From NCBI RefSeq assembly GCF_000178975.2, contig NC_015064.1, positions 248,001 through 312,000 on the forward strand: DNA of 64,000 bases, given 5' to 3'. Both the position numbers and the translations under genes were made by a program. How positions within the stretch are numbered: the first letter of the stretch is position 1; each line of letters starts with the position of its first letter. Source of the DNA: Granulicella tundricola MP5ACTX9 (GTDB lineage Bacteria > Acidobacteriota > Terriglobia > Terriglobales > Acidobacteriaceae). Shown piece after piece: positions 27,257 through 36,583 of this stretch. The notes beneath the pieces are model-generated. The model searched no databases and had not been told where the DNA came from. It worked only from the letters and a program-made list of their open reading frames with translations.

Positions 27257-29080
27257 ATGCACGCCTTTCTCCGCCTCACTCTCCTCGCCTTCGCTCTTCC
27301 CCTCGCCGCCCAGCAGCCTCATATCGACAAGGTCGACCCTCCCAACTGGTTCGCCGCCCTCCCATCGCCCATGCTCCTCATCCACGGCACCGGCCTCTCC
27401 GGCGCCACCTTCACCGGCGCGCCCAGCACCCACACCGTCACCTCGCCCAACGGCCACTGGGCCATCCTTGAGCTGGACACCCACGCCATCCGCCCCGGCA
27501 CCCTGCACCTCACCGCCCACACCTCCAGCGGGACTGTATCGTTCGACTACATGCTCTCCCCCCGCCGCACAGAAGGCATCTCCGGCTTCTCCCCCGCCGA
27601 CGTCATCACCTGCATCATGCCGGACCGCTTCGCAGACGGCGACCCCTCCAATGACAACCTCCCCGGCATGCCTCCCATCGATCGCGCCAATCCCCACGCC
27701 TACCACGGCGGCGATCTCAAAGGCGTCATCGACCACCTCGACTACCTCCAGCAGCTCGGCGTTACTGCCGTCTGGCTCACCCCCATCGTTGCCAACAATC
27801 CCGCAGGCCGCGACTACCACGGCTACGGCGCAACCGACCTCTACGCCGTAGACCCCCGCCTCGGCACCCTGGCCGACTACCAGCGCCTCACCACTGACCT
27901 CCACCGTCGCCATATGAAGCTTTTCTTTGACGACGTCCCAAACCATTTCGGCCCCAAACACCCTTGGGCCCTTGATCCGCCTCTCCCCGACCTCTTCCAC
28001 GGCACCCCGGCCGATCACCAGGAAGCCAAATACGACTTCAACCGCATCATGGACCCCCACTACCCGGAGTCAGCCGCCAACCTGGAGCTGAACGGGTGGT
28101 TCGCCAACGTTCTACCAGACCTCAATCAGCAGAACCCCTTCGTCGCCCAGTATCTCCTCCAGAACATGATCTGGTGGATCGAGCAGACCGGCCTCGACGC
28201 CCTCCGCATCGACACCTTCCCCTACGTCCAGCGCACCTTCTGGCAGGGCTATCTCTCCGCCTTACAGAACATCTATCCCCGCCTTAACTTCGTCGGAGAG
28301 GTGGACAACGGCGACACCAATATCAACGCCTACTTCGCCGGCGACCGCAAGATCGCAGGCATCGACACCCACCTCACCACCCCCTTCGATTACCCCTACT
28401 TCTTCGCCCTCCGCAACGTCCTCATCAAGGGTGAATCCTTTGAAGCCCTTGAGACGACCTTCCGCCAGGACTGGCTGTACCCCCACCCGGAACTGCTCGT
28501 TCCCGTCCTGGACAACCATGACAACGCCCGCTTCATGTCGGAAAAAGGTGCCACCCCAGAGCTGATGCGCATCGCCACGGGCATCACCATGACCGTTCGC
28601 GGCACCCCCCAGATCTACATCGGCGACGAGATCCTCATGCAGGGCGGGGAAGACCCGGACAATCGCCGAGACTTCCCCGGAGGCTTCCCCGGCGACCCCG
28701 CCAACGCCTTCACCGCCGCAGGCCGCACCCCCGCCCAGGCAAAACTCCATGACTTCACCGCCTTGCTCGGCCAGCTTCGCGCCCATTCTCCCGCCCTTCA
28801 GGGTGGTCAGCAGCAGGATGTCCTCGTAGATAAGGACACCTTCGCCTACGTCCGCACCCCTGCGAATGCAAACTCCGCCTGCTCCTCGTTAGCTCGTGGC
28901 CAGTCGCTACTCATCGCGGTCAACCGCGCCTCCACCCCCAGCACACTTACCATTCCCACCCAGGCCACCGTGCTGGAAGGCTGCTCAAAGCTGTCGCCCA
29001 TTTTGGGAGACGGCACCCCCCAATCCTCCTTCACCCTCACCCTGCCGCCTTTTGGCTTCGCCGTCTATAGACCTGAATAG
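27257..29080 (+). CDS. Secreted GH13 alpha-amylase / cyclomaltodextrinase-like enzyme
   Basis: A 607-residue protein with a signal peptide (MHAFLRLTLLAFALPLAAQQ). An N-terminal beta domain (about 22-105: VDPPNWFAALPSPMLLIHGTGLSG) resembles the N domain of cyclomaltodextrinases/SusA. The GH13 barrel follows, starting PADVITCIMPDRFADGDPSND. Catalytic positions: DDVPNHFG, nucleophile Asp in LDALRIDTFPYV, acid/base Glu in NFVGEVDNGD and Asp in VLDNHDNARF. It should cut maltodextrins, cyclodextrins or pullulan-like glucans outside the cytoplasm and hand oligosaccharides to the adjacent receptor. AAGG lies six bases before the start. A 9-bp stem without a T run (29122-29157) follows the gene. Confidence 0.9.
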   Translation: MHAFLRLTLLAFALPLAAQQPHIDKVDPPNWFAALPSPMLLIHGTGLSGATFTGAPSTHTVTSPNGHWAILELDTHAIRPGTLHLTAHTSSGTVSFDYMLSPRRTEGISGFSPADVITCIMPDRFADGDPSNDNLPGMPPIDRANPHAYHGGDLKGVIDHLDYLQQLGVTAVWLTPIVANNPAGRDYHGYGATDLYAVDPRLGTLADYQRLTTDLHRRHMKLFFDDVPNHFGPKHPWALDPPLPDLFHGTPADHQEAKYDFNRIMDPHYPESAANLELNGWFANVLPDLNQQNPFVAQYLLQNMIWWIEQTGLDALRIDTFPYVQRTFWQGYLSALQNIYPRLNFVGEVDNGDTNINAYFAGDRKIAGIDTHLTTPFDYPYFFALRNVLIKGESFEALETTFRQDWLYPHPELLVPVLDNHDNARFMSEKGATPELMRIATGITMTVRGTPQIYIGDEILMQGGEDPDNRRDFPGGFPGDPANAFTAAGRTPAQAKLHDFTALLGQLRAHSPALQGGQQQDVLVDKDTFAYVRTPANANSACSSLARGQSLLIAVNRASTPSTLTIPTQATVLEGCSKLSPILGDGTPQSSFTLTLPPFGFAVYRPE

Positions 29081-29121
29081 TCTTCACAGCGTCCAACTCC
29101 CGGGAAGTCGTCTCGTTGACC

Positions 29122-29157
29122 CCGCCCACCCCCTGTTATCAAATAGGAGGTGGGCGG
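29122..29157 (+). other. Hairpin between amylase and winged-helix genes
   Basis: CCGCCCACC pairs with GGTGGGCGG across an 18-base loop. No T run follows, so it may be a weak or factor-dependent terminator or an mRNA-stabilising stem. Confidence 0.45.
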
Positions 29158-29281
29158 TTGACACCATTTCGGCCTCCCGGAAAGAGGCCGCGCCGTTCCA
29201 GAGGATCTACAAAACGCCACCAAGGTCACCTTCGGCCTCTTTGAAGCCGACCTCAAAAGTGGCGAACTCCGTAAATCGGGT

Positions 29282-31516
29282 ATGCGCATCAAGCTTCAGG
29301 GCCAGCCCTTTGAGGTCCTGCGCGTCCTGCTGGAGCGCCACAACGAGATCGTCAGCAAGGAAGAGCTTCAGGCCCGCCTCTGGCAGGACGGCACCACCGT
29401 GGACTTCGACCACTCGCTCGGCACTGCCGTCAATAAGATCCGTCAGGCGCTCGGTGACTCCGCGGAAAATCCGCGCTTCGTCCAAACCATCGCCCGCCGC
29501 GGCTACCGCTTCATCGCCCCCTTACGTTTCCTGGAAGAAGCTCCCGCTGAGCTTCCCGCAGAGGAAGCAGTCCCGCTCTCCGCCGTCATCCAGTCAGCCC
29601 CGTCCCGCGGGCACGCCGCAGCCACCAACCGGATCGTCTCGCTCTCGGAGTCGGTGGTCCCCGCTCCGGAAGCGAGACTCGCCCCGGCACGTCCGCATCT
29701 CGTCCCCCCCATCCCCGTTGCGCTGGAAGACCCGTACCCGGATGAGCCCAGCCGCCGCCACCATCTCGCGCCCATCCTCATCACGGAAGCTGCCGTTCTC
29801 ATCCTCGTCGCGTTCCTCGCCTTCACCTGGTGGCGCTCCGCCCAGCACCCCACCCCTTTCGCCATCCACCAGATCACCTTCTCCGGCATGATCTCGCCCG
29901 GCGAGCCGGAGATGGAGGCCCTTCCATCCCTCGCCACGGACGGCCCTCGCCTCATCGCTCCCATCATCACGGAGGGCGCATCCCGTCTCTCACAGGTTTC
30001 CATCTCGGAAGGCCAGACCACCTCCCTTGACCTGCCGCCGGACATCGCTGGCCCCGCCATCGGCGATATCTCACCGGACGGTACCCGCCTCCTCGTCCGC
30101 AATCACCTGGAAGGCGCCCCAGAGCAGGCCCTCTGGATCGTCCCCACCCTCGGGCATGAAGCCCGTCGAATCCCCAACCTCCTCGCCCATGACGCCACCT
30201 GGATGCCGGACGGCCGCCACATCCTCTTCGCCAATGGCAGCTCGCTCTTTCTCGCCGCGGATGATGGAAGCAACGTCCGCAAGTTCGCAGATCTCTCCGG
30301 TCGAGCCTTCTGGCTGCGCTGGTCGCCGGATGGAAAGCTCCTCCGCTTCACCCTTCTGGACCCCGCCACCCACAACACCGCCCTCTGGCAGATCGCATCG
30401 GACGGAACCCATCCCCAAGCCGTCTTCCCCGCGAACACTGCCCCCACCAACGAGTGCTGCGGCTCCTGGACCTCGGATAGCCGTTACTTCGTCTTCCAGT
30501 CCACCCGCGGTGCCGCCTCCGCCAACGCCACCCAGAACATCTGGGCCGTGGACAATCAGCACCGCTGGCTGGACTCCAATCCATTCCAGGTCACCAACGG
30601 ACCCCTCAGCTACCAGGGCCCCGCCACCGCCCGCACCGGCCACACCATCTTCTTCCTCGGCCTCAACGCCCGCATGAGCCTCCTGCGATTTGATCTGGCG
30701 ACCCACCAGTTCAAGCCGCTCCGCCAGGACTCCAGCATGATGGGCCACACCCAGGTCTCGTATGACGGCCGATGGATCGCCTGGATCAATCAGTCGGACG
30801 GCTCCCTCTGGCGCAGCCGCGCGGACGGCTCGGAGCGCCTTCAACTCACCTCCGCCCCCACGGAGGTCTTCCGCATGCACTGGTCGGCGGATGACCTCCA
30901 ACTCGCCATCATGGCCCGCCAGCCCGGCACCCCCTGGAAGATCTCGGTCCTGTCCAACGCCGGCGGCTCCTCCCAGCCGCTGCTGGATGAGAGACGCGAC
31001 CAAGCCGACCCCAGCTTCTCGCCCGACGGCCGCCAGGTCGTCTTCGGCCGCCCCCCGGACCTCATGGGCGTGGAGCGCGACCCCAAATCCATCGCCATCG
31101 TCGATCTCGCCACCCACCGTGTCGATCCACTCCCCGGCTCCGCAGGGCTCTTCAGCCCTTCATGGTCGCCGGACGGCCATTACATCTCCGCCTTCCCGCT
31201 CGATCAGTCCGGCATCCGCCTCTTCGACACCCGCACCCACACTTGGCGCAACCTCATCACCCGCTCCGCCGCCGACCCCGCCTGGTCCCACGACGGAAAA
31301 TGGATCTTCTTCCATGCCTTCGCCGAACCCGGCTCCCCCATCTACCGGGTCAACGTGGACTCCGGCGAACTCATCCGCATCACAGGCTTGTCCGACCTCG
31401 CCAACACGGACGTGGTCGATTTTTACTTCTCCGGCCTTACCCAGGACGACGCTCCAATCATCACCGCGCGCATGTCCACCGCCAACGCTTACTCACTCAA
31501 CCTCGACGCCCGCTGA
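29282..31516 (+). CDS. Winged-helix (OmpR/CadC-type) membrane protein with PD40 beta-propeller
   Basis: 744 residues from the first ATG. Order: winged-helix DNA-binding domain (LQGQPFEVLRVLLERHNEIV, DHSLGTAVNKIRQALGDSAE, ARRGYRFIAPL; about 1-82); a Pro-rich linker; one transmembrane helix (ITEAAVLILVAFLAFTWW, near 163-180); then a WD40/PD40 TolB-like propeller with repeats such as GDISPDGTRLLVRN, ARWSPDGK-type blades, PSFSPDGRQVVFG and PSWSPDGHYISAF. It is probably an inner-membrane, one-component regulator with the sensor propeller in the periplasm. The first beta strands of the winged-helix domain (VTFGLFEADLKSGELRKSG) are encoded in frame upstream (from about 29225), but no ATG, GTG or TTG precedes them in that frame, so the true start is unsettled. 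Its position suggests control of the receptor/amylase genes. Confidence 0.85.
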   Translation: MRIKLQGQPFEVLRVLLERHNEIVSKEELQARLWQDGTTVDFDHSLGTAVNKIRQALGDSAENPRFVQTIARRGYRFIAPLRFLEEAPAELPAEEAVPLSAVIQSAPSRGHAAATNRIVSLSESVVPAPEARLAPARPHLVPPIPVALEDPYPDEPSRRHHLAPILITEAAVLILVAFLAFTWWRSAQHPTPFAIHQITFSGMISPGEPEMEALPSLATDGPRLIAPIITEGASRLSQVSISEGQTTSLDLPPDIAGPAIGDISPDGTRLLVRNHLEGAPEQALWIVPTLGHEARRIPNLLAHDATWMPDGRHILFANGSSLFLAADDGSNVRKFADLSGRAFWLRWSPDGKLLRFTLLDPATHNTALWQIASDGTHPQAVFPANTAPTNECCGSWTSDSRYFVFQSTRGAASANATQNIWAVDNQHRWLDSNPFQVTNGPLSYQGPATARTGHTIFFLGLNARMSLLRFDLATHQFKPLRQDSSMMGHTQVSYDGRWIAWINQSDGSLWRSRADGSERLQLTSAPTEVFRMHWSADDLQLAIMARQPGTPWKISVLSNAGGSSQPLLDERRDQADPSFSPDGRQVVFGRPPDLMGVERDPKSIAIVDLATHRVDPLPGSAGLFSPSWSPDGHYISAFPLDQSGIRLFDTRTHTWRNLITRSAADPAWSHDGKWIFFHAFAEPGSPIYRVNVDSGELIRITGLSDLANTDVVDFYFSGLTQDDAPIITARMSTANAYSLNLDAR

Positions 31517-31535
31517 CCTCCGAGCCTCAACTTTT

Positions 31536-32948
31536 ATGCCTAACGAAACCCTCCAGCTCCTGACCCAGAATCCCCGAGTCACCATCCGCCGCGACGGCTC
31601 GCCCGACCCCAAAGGCAGGTGCGTCGTCTACTGGATGCAGCGGGCTCAGCGCGGCATAGACAATCACGCCGTCAACCTGGCCGTAGAGGTCGCCAACCAT
31701 CTGGGCCTCCCCCTGGTCGTCTACTTCGCCGCCATCAGCAACTTTCCGCACGCCAATCTGCGTCACTACGCCTTCCTCAACCAGGGCTTGCCTGACATCG
31801 AGGAAGACCTCGCCGCACGCAACATCACCTTCCTCATGCGCCGCGCCCCGCATGAGTCCCACGAGCAGCTCCTCGCCGACGTCAAGGCCGCCATCGTCAT
31901 CGGCGACGAGAACCCCATGCGTGAGCCTGAGCGCTGGCGCAAGACCCTGGCGGAGAAGATCCGTATCCCCTTCTGGACCGTCGACACCGACGTCGTCATC
32001 CCCTCCTCCCTGATCGAGAAGGCGCAGTACGGCGCGTATACCATCCGCCCCCGCCTCTACCGCCTCCTCCCCGAGTACCTGGTCCCCTACGAGAACCCCC
32101 ACGCCCAGCACCCCTGGCACCGCCCCAAATCCTTCAAGTCAGACAGCGTCCATGAAGACATCACGATGGGATGGAAGGACCTCGACCGCTCGGTTGGACC
32201 CGTCGAGTACTGGAAGGGTGGCACCCATGCCGGCCTCGCCCAACTCAAGCGCTTCACCACCAAACTGCTCGGGGACTACGAGGTCCAGCGCAACAAGCCG
32301 GAGGCGGATGGTACCTCCTCCATGTCCCCTTATCTTCACTACGGACACCTCGGTCCTCAAACCATCGCCCTCGCCGTAGACGCGGCAGCAAAAGCAAATC
32401 CAAAGCTTCAATCAGCTCGCGACAGCTACTTCAATGAACTGATCGCCTGGCGGGAACTCGCAGTCAACTTCGTCCGATTCTCCTCGGTCTATGACACCGC
32501 AGAATGTGCGGAGAACTGGGCCCAGAAGACCATCGCGGAGCACGCACGCGATGAACGGGAACACATCTACACGACGAAGCAGTTGGAGTTCGCCGAGACC
32601 TACGACACACTCTGGAACGCCGCCCAGATCCAGATGGTTCGTCACGGCTGGATGCACAACTACATGCGGATGTACTGGGCCAAGAAAATCCTGGAATGGA
32701 CCCCTGACGTAGACACCGCCATGAAGGTCTGTGTTTACCTCAACGACAAATACTTCATCGATGGGCGCGATCCCAACGGATACGCCGGCATAGCCTGGGC
32801 CATCCTGGGCAAGTTCGACCGCGCCTGGGGCACCCGCCCCGTCTTCGGCAAACGCCGCTACATGTCGGGCGCGTCTACTTCGAAGAAGTTCGATTCCAAG
32901 GCCTATATCCGTCAGATGAACGCCTTGCCGGAACCGGCGGCTGGCTAA
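31536..32948 (+). CDS. Class II CPD photolyase
   Basis: 470 residues from ATG 31536, only 19 bp after the winged-helix gene, so the two are probably co-transcribed. The N-terminal Rossmann part is GRCVVYWMQRAQRGIDNHAVNLAVE; the pattern YWMQRAQR is characteristic of class II enzymes. The FAD-binding C-terminal half shows MSPYLHYGHLGPQTIA, YFNELIAWRELAVNFV, WMHNYMRMYWAKKILEW and the DPNGYAGIAWAILGKFDRAW block with RYMS near the end. It repairs cyclobutane pyrimidine dimers using blue/near-UV light and FADH-. Full length for the family. Confidence 0.94.
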   Translation: MPNETLQLLTQNPRVTIRRDGSPDPKGRCVVYWMQRAQRGIDNHAVNLAVEVANHLGLPLVVYFAAISNFPHANLRHYAFLNQGLPDIEEDLAARNITFLMRRAPHESHEQLLADVKAAIVIGDENPMREPERWRKTLAEKIRIPFWTVDTDVVIPSSLIEKAQYGAYTIRPRLYRLLPEYLVPYENPHAQHPWHRPKSFKSDSVHEDITMGWKDLDRSVGPVEYWKGGTHAGLAQLKRFTTKLLGDYEVQRNKPEADGTSSMSPYLHYGHLGPQTIALAVDAAAKANPKLQSARDSYFNELIAWRELAVNFVRFSSVYDTAECAENWAQKTIAEHARDEREHIYTTKQLEFAETYDTLWNAAQIQMVRHGWMHNYMRMYWAKKILEWTPDVDTAMKVCVYLNDKYFIDGRDPNGYAGIAWAILGKFDRAWGTRPVFGKRRYMSGASTSKKFDSKAYIRQMNALPEPAAG

Positions 32949-32971
32949 GTCACAGCCGCCGATCGCGGAAT

Positions 32972-33394
32972 CTAGTGGGCCGCGCCAGCAGGATGAACGG
33001 GAGCCTTCGTCGTCATGACAACAGCCTTGTCCACAACCGCATAAAGCAACTGATCCGTATCCAGCTTTGCTGTCCGCTTGATGTAGTCGCCCATCTTCCG
33101 TCCGGCGGCTTCGCTATCGGGCAGGGTGACGCCCCGGTTCTTCGCGGAGAGCGTAGCCAACTGGGCCACCATCTCAAAGAACGTCGCCTCATTCTTGCCG
33201 CTCAGCAGCCATGCATCGTGAACGGTGGCGGTTACGATCTGTTCCGTCGTCCAGTTCGGCGTTGCGCCGGCTTGTCCGGAGGCTGAACCCGGCTGTATCC
33301 CCTGGGGCAAAATAGGCTGAGCATTAGCAGCGATTGGAAGTATTGAAAGCGTGCTGAGAATGCCACACATGGCAGCGGTACGGAATATCTTCAT
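32972..33394 (-). CDS. Small secreted protein of unknown function
   Basis: 140 residues from ATG 33394, chosen because AAAGGAA lies eight bases upstream; an earlier ATG at 33421 has no such site. A signal peptide (MKIFRTAAMCGILSTLSILPIAANAQ) leads a short alpha-helical chain containing WTTEQIVTATVHDAWLLSGK and TLSAKNRGVTLPDSEAAGRK. No family recognised. It is convergent with the photolyase gene and is followed upstream on the same strand by a glycine-zipper protein. It is probably soluble in the periplasm. Confidence 0.75.
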   Translation of the reverse strand: MKIFRTAAMCGILSTLSILPIAANAQPILPQGIQPGSASGQAGATPNWTTEQIVTATVHDAWLLSGKNEATFFEMVAQLATLSAKNRGVTLPDSEAAGRKMGDYIKRTAKLDTDQLLYAVVDKAVVMTTKAPVHPAGAAH

Positions 33395-33465
33395 CTTGAT
33401 CGTTCCTTTCAGATTGTTCATCGTGAATGAGGTCCCTGCTCGGAAGTCAGGGCGTTTCCACTCAG

Positions 33466-33843
33466 CTAGCGCCGGTAGTAGTTATTGCGCTGATTATTCT
33501 GGTGCGCTTTGCCTGCAATCGCACCAATGCCCGCGCCTGCTGCTCCGCCAATGATCGTTCCCTTGAGTCCGCCGCCCAGCAGGGCACCCAGTGCCGCACC
33601 GCCTGCGCCACCGATCAGCGCGCCTTTACCCGGTCCGATGCCACCCCGGTTGCGGTTGTAGTCGTCGTTCCGGTAGCGGTCATCGCCCCGCCCGCCGCCG
33701 TAGTAACCTCCGCGGCCACCATCGCGCACACCATTGTTGAAGTTGCCATGATCCCGATATTGAGCACCAGCATGCAGGCCGCAGGCCAGCATTGCGGGCA
33801 GAACCAATAATGCCGCCTGCCTCTTTAGAGTTGAGATTGTCAT
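33466..33843 (-). CDS. Secreted glycine-zipper protein
   Basis: 125 residues with a signal peptide (ending GLHAGAQ). A Gly/Arg/Asp/Tyr-rich stretch follows, then a glycine-zipper block (GALIGGAGGAALGALLGGG and GTIIGGAAGAGIGAIAGK) with GxxxG spacing suited to packing of two membrane-associated helices, and a polar tail. Glycine-zipper proteins of this size are usually outer-membrane or periplasmic envelope proteins of unknown role. It lies 71 bp upstream of the gene at 32972-33394 on the same strand. Confidence 0.8.
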   Translation of the reverse strand: MTISTLKRQAALLVLPAMLACGLHAGAQYRDHGNFNNGVRDGGRGGYYGGGRGDDRYRNDDYNRNRGGIGPGKGALIGGAGGAALGALLGGGLKGTIIGGAAGAGIGAIAGKAHQNNQRNNYYRR

Positions 33844-33940
33844 TCATCCTCCGTCCGTGGACGCAACTTCGCGTGCCATCTTCGTAAGATGCCTGTTTTC
33901 AATCGCGGTCGGAATTTATTTGCGAATCGGATGGGGTTGC

Positions 33941-35431
33941 TTAGGCTGACCGCTCATACAGCAACTCCGCCATCTTGCGTTCCAGAACATCCCGGTGCGC
34001 GACGATGCGGTCTTTGCCGGATCGCTTCGCCTCGTACATTGCATCGTCCGCCTGTGCCAGCAGACGATTGCTATCCTTGGTCGTTGCGCTCGTCGTAGCG
34101 ACTCCGAGGCTGGCCGTGACTGGCTCGATTGCCCACCGCTCCCGGTGAATTCCGTCGTGCAGCCGCTTCGCGAAGAGGAGAGCACCCTCGTAGTCGGTCT
34201 TCGGAAGAAGGATGACGATCTCCTCGCCCCCATAGCGGCCCGCCGTATCGAGGACGCGCATGGTGTTTGAAACCAGATGGCCCAACTGCCGCAGAACCTG
34301 ATCGCCTGACGCATGTCCGAACTGATCGTTCCGTCGCTTGAAGTTATCAACGTCCAGCAGGACGATTGAAAGCGGTTCCTTGTGGCGCCTTACGTTCTCA
34401 AACTCCAGTTCGATCTTTTCGTCCAGGGCGCGCCGATTCAGAAGTCCAGTCAAACCATCGCGTGTGGCCAGTTGCTCCAGCTTCAGGTTCGCGTCCTCCA
34501 GCGCCTTCTGACGCGCCACATCCTCGGTCACATCCACCGAGAAGCCCCCCAGAAGCATTTGTCCTTTTTCATTCAGGCAAGGGAACTTGGAGGACTTCCA
34601 GCTAAAGACCTGGCCGAACTCGTCGATCGTCTCCTCAAACCTCTCAATCAGCCGGCCACCCTCCAGAACTTCGCGGTCGTTGCGCACGATGCTTTCGCCT
34701 AGTTCACCCGGCCAAAGGTCAATGACGCTCTTTCCCAGCCACTGGTCCTTGCTGACTCTGAAGCGCTCCGCCATGACCTCGTTGTAATACAGAAACCGGC
34801 CTTGGAAATCCTTCATATATCCAAGGAAAGGCGCGTTATCCATGAATGTGCGGAAGCGTAGCTCGCTGGAACGCAGCTCCGACAGAAGTTCTTCCCGCGC
34901 GCTCAAAGCCTCCTGAAGCTTCTTCTGCTGAATCCTCATCTCCATGCGGGTTCTGACCTGCATCGCCAGGATCTCCAGCGCCGAACGCTGTTCCGCAGTC
35001 AGCTTTCTTGGGACCACATCGGCCACGCACACTGTGCCGATCAACTCTCCGCCGGGCCCCGCCACAGGCATCCCCGCATAGAAGCGGATGGTGGGTCCAC
35101 CGAGCACAAGGGGATTTTCCTTGAAGCGTATGTCTTCTGTTGCGTCCTCTACGACGAAGAGATTCGTCTGCTTGATCGCGTGGGAGCAAAAGGAGACCTC
35201 GCGGCTTGTTTCGGAGACCTCTAAACCCATGGAGGCTTTGAACCACTGCCGGTCTTCATCGACCAGCGTGAAAAAGCCCATGGGAGTAGCGCACACACCT
35301 GCAGCCAGCGCGATCAACTGATCGTATTCAAGCTCGCGCTCCGTATCGAGGAGATTGCACTCGCGCAACGCTGCCAGGCGCCTTTGTTCCAGTGCCCCTG
35401 CGTCAACCGCTTGCTCCATCTCTCCCGCCAT
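33941..35431 (-). CDS. GAF-PAS-GGDEF diguanylate cyclase
   Basis: A 496-residue cytoplasmic signalling protein. A GAF domain (about 28-175: LIALAAGVCATPMGFFTLVDEDRQWFKA) is followed by a PAS domain (about 210-320: RFRTFMDNAPFLGYMKDFQGRF) and a GGDEF domain (about 335-490). The active-site signature is GRYGGEEIVILLPK, so catalysis is expected. RVLD lies five residues before GGEE and matches the RxxD inhibitory I-site, so product inhibition by c-di-GMP is expected. There is no transmembrane segment and no EAL domain. It is divergent from the sugar-nucleotide epimerase gene, with 160 bp between starts; control of surface polysaccharide by c-di-GMP is possible but inferred only. Confidence 0.92.
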   Translation of the reverse strand: MAGEMEQAVDAGALEQRRLAALRECNLLDTERELEYDQLIALAAGVCATPMGFFTLVDEDRQWFKASMGLEVSETSREVSFCSHAIKQTNLFVVEDATEDIRFKENPLVLGGPTIRFYAGMPVAGPGGELIGTVCVADVVPRKLTAEQRSALEILAMQVRTRMEMRIQQKKLQEALSAREELLSELRSSELRFRTFMDNAPFLGYMKDFQGRFLYYNEVMAERFRVSKDQWLGKSVIDLWPGELGESIVRNDREVLEGGRLIERFEETIDEFGQVFSWKSSKFPCLNEKGQMLLGGFSVDVTEDVARQKALEDANLKLEQLATRDGLTGLLNRRALDEKIELEFENVRRHKEPLSIVLLDVDNFKRRNDQFGHASGDQVLRQLGHLVSNTMRVLDTAGRYGGEEIVILLPKTDYEGALLFAKRLHDGIHRERWAIEPVTASLGVATTSATTKDSNRLLAQADDAMYEAKRSGKDRIVAHRDVLERKMAELLYERSA

Positions 35432-35591
35432 GCTCTTTGCCCAGCCCTCAATACTGCATCTTCAATCGTTTCATGGAGGTGCGCCCTCGTTCCGCCCGGT
35501 TTCTACGACTTTGGTGCAACCAGTTGACCTTCTGAGTTCCGGAAGGGCGCGTCAAGTCAGCCTGATAAACTTGAGCCTGGTCGCTCAAACA

Positions 35592-36566
35592 TTGGCAAGC
35601 TATCTCATCACCGGCATCGCAGGCTTCATCGGCTCTCACTTGGCCCACGCGCTAGTGCGTCGCGGCGATTCCGTCCGTGGTCTCGATAATCTCTCCACCG
35701 GTTCTCTCGCCAACCTGTCGGACATCATCCCCGGAATTGATTTCCGGCAAGCCGACCTTCGCGATGCCGCAGCAGTGGAAGAAGCGTGTCAGGGGATCGA
35801 CTACATCCTTCACCAGGGAGCGCTCCCCAGCGTCCCCCGCTCAGTGAAGGACCCACGGACCAGCCATGAAAGCAACATTGACGGAACATTCAACCTCCTT
35901 GAAGGAGCCCGCGCCGCCGGCGTCAAGCGCGTCGTCTATGCCGCCTCTTCCTCTGCGTATGGAAATCAGCCCGGCTTCCCTCGCCGTGAGACGATGGTGC
36001 CGCAGCCCATCGCACCTTATCCCGTCCAGAAGCTGACCGGCGAGCTCTACATGCGTTCCTACTGGCAGGTCTACGGCCTTGAAACCGTCTGTCTCCGATA
36101 CTTCAATATCTTTGGCCCGGGCCAGACGCCTGACTCCCCATACTCCGGCGTGATGGCACGTTTCATCCTCCAGATGATGCGTGGTGAGCAGCCCGTCATC
36201 AATGGCGATGGAGAACAAGGTCGCGACTTCACATACGTCGATAACGCCGTTGAAGCAAATCTGAAAGCCTTGACCGCACCGGCAGAGAAGGTAGCCGGGC
36301 GGGTCTTCAACGTCGCGACCGGTGAGCGCCATACGCTTAATGAGACATACAGCATCCTTGCCGGTCTTCTCGGTCATGAAGCGCCTCCCCAGTACGGCCC
36401 GGAACGCTCTGGCGACATCCGCGACTCGCTTGCGGATATCTCAGCCGCGCAAGAGGCCTTCGCCTACGCTCCGCAGGTCGGCTTTGAAGAAGGTCTTCGG
36501 CGCACCGTTGCATGGTACGTCGCTCAATATGGAGCGTCCCTGAAAATGGAATCAGTCTCCTCTTGA
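35592..36566 (+). CDS. NAD-dependent UDP-HexNAc C4-epimerase (WbpP/Gne type)
   Basis: 324 residues if TTG 35592 is the start; it sits just before the Rossmann strand ASYLITGIAGFIGSHLAHAL, and no better start is seen. SDR epimerase signatures: GIAGFIGSH (NAD), catalytic YPVQK (Y-x3-K) and ASSSAYGNQPG. The block LPSVPRSVKDPRTSHESNIDG and the sequence ingDGEQGRDFTYVDNAV resemble WbpP-type UDP-N-acetylglucosamine 4-epimerases more than GalE. It interconverts UDP-GlcNAc and UDP-GalNAc (or the uronic acids). The UDP-sugar dehydrogenase gene follows 17 bp later, an operon for UDP-HexNAc uronate precursors of a surface polysaccharide. Confidence 0.85.
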   Translation: MASYLITGIAGFIGSHLAHALVRRGDSVRGLDNLSTGSLANLSDIIPGIDFRQADLRDAAAVEEACQGIDYILHQGALPSVPRSVKDPRTSHESNIDGTFNLLEGARAAGVKRVVYAASSSAYGNQPGFPRRETMVPQPIAPYPVQKLTGELYMRSYWQVYGLETVCLRYFNIFGPGQTPDSPYSGVMARFILQMMRGEQPVINGDGEQGRDFTYVDNAVEANLKALTAPAEKVAGRVFNVATGERHTLNETYSILAGLLGHEAPPQYGPERSGDIRDSLADISAAQEAFAYAPQVGFEEGLRRTVAWYVAQYGASLKMESVSS

Positions 36567-36583
36567 GCATCATCTCTACTCCC

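Noticed and set aside
30762..31535. Upstream extension of the photolyase frame
   Set aside because: It overlaps the PD40 gene, is Pro/Ser-rich without domains, and ATG 31536 gives the normal photolyase N-terminus.
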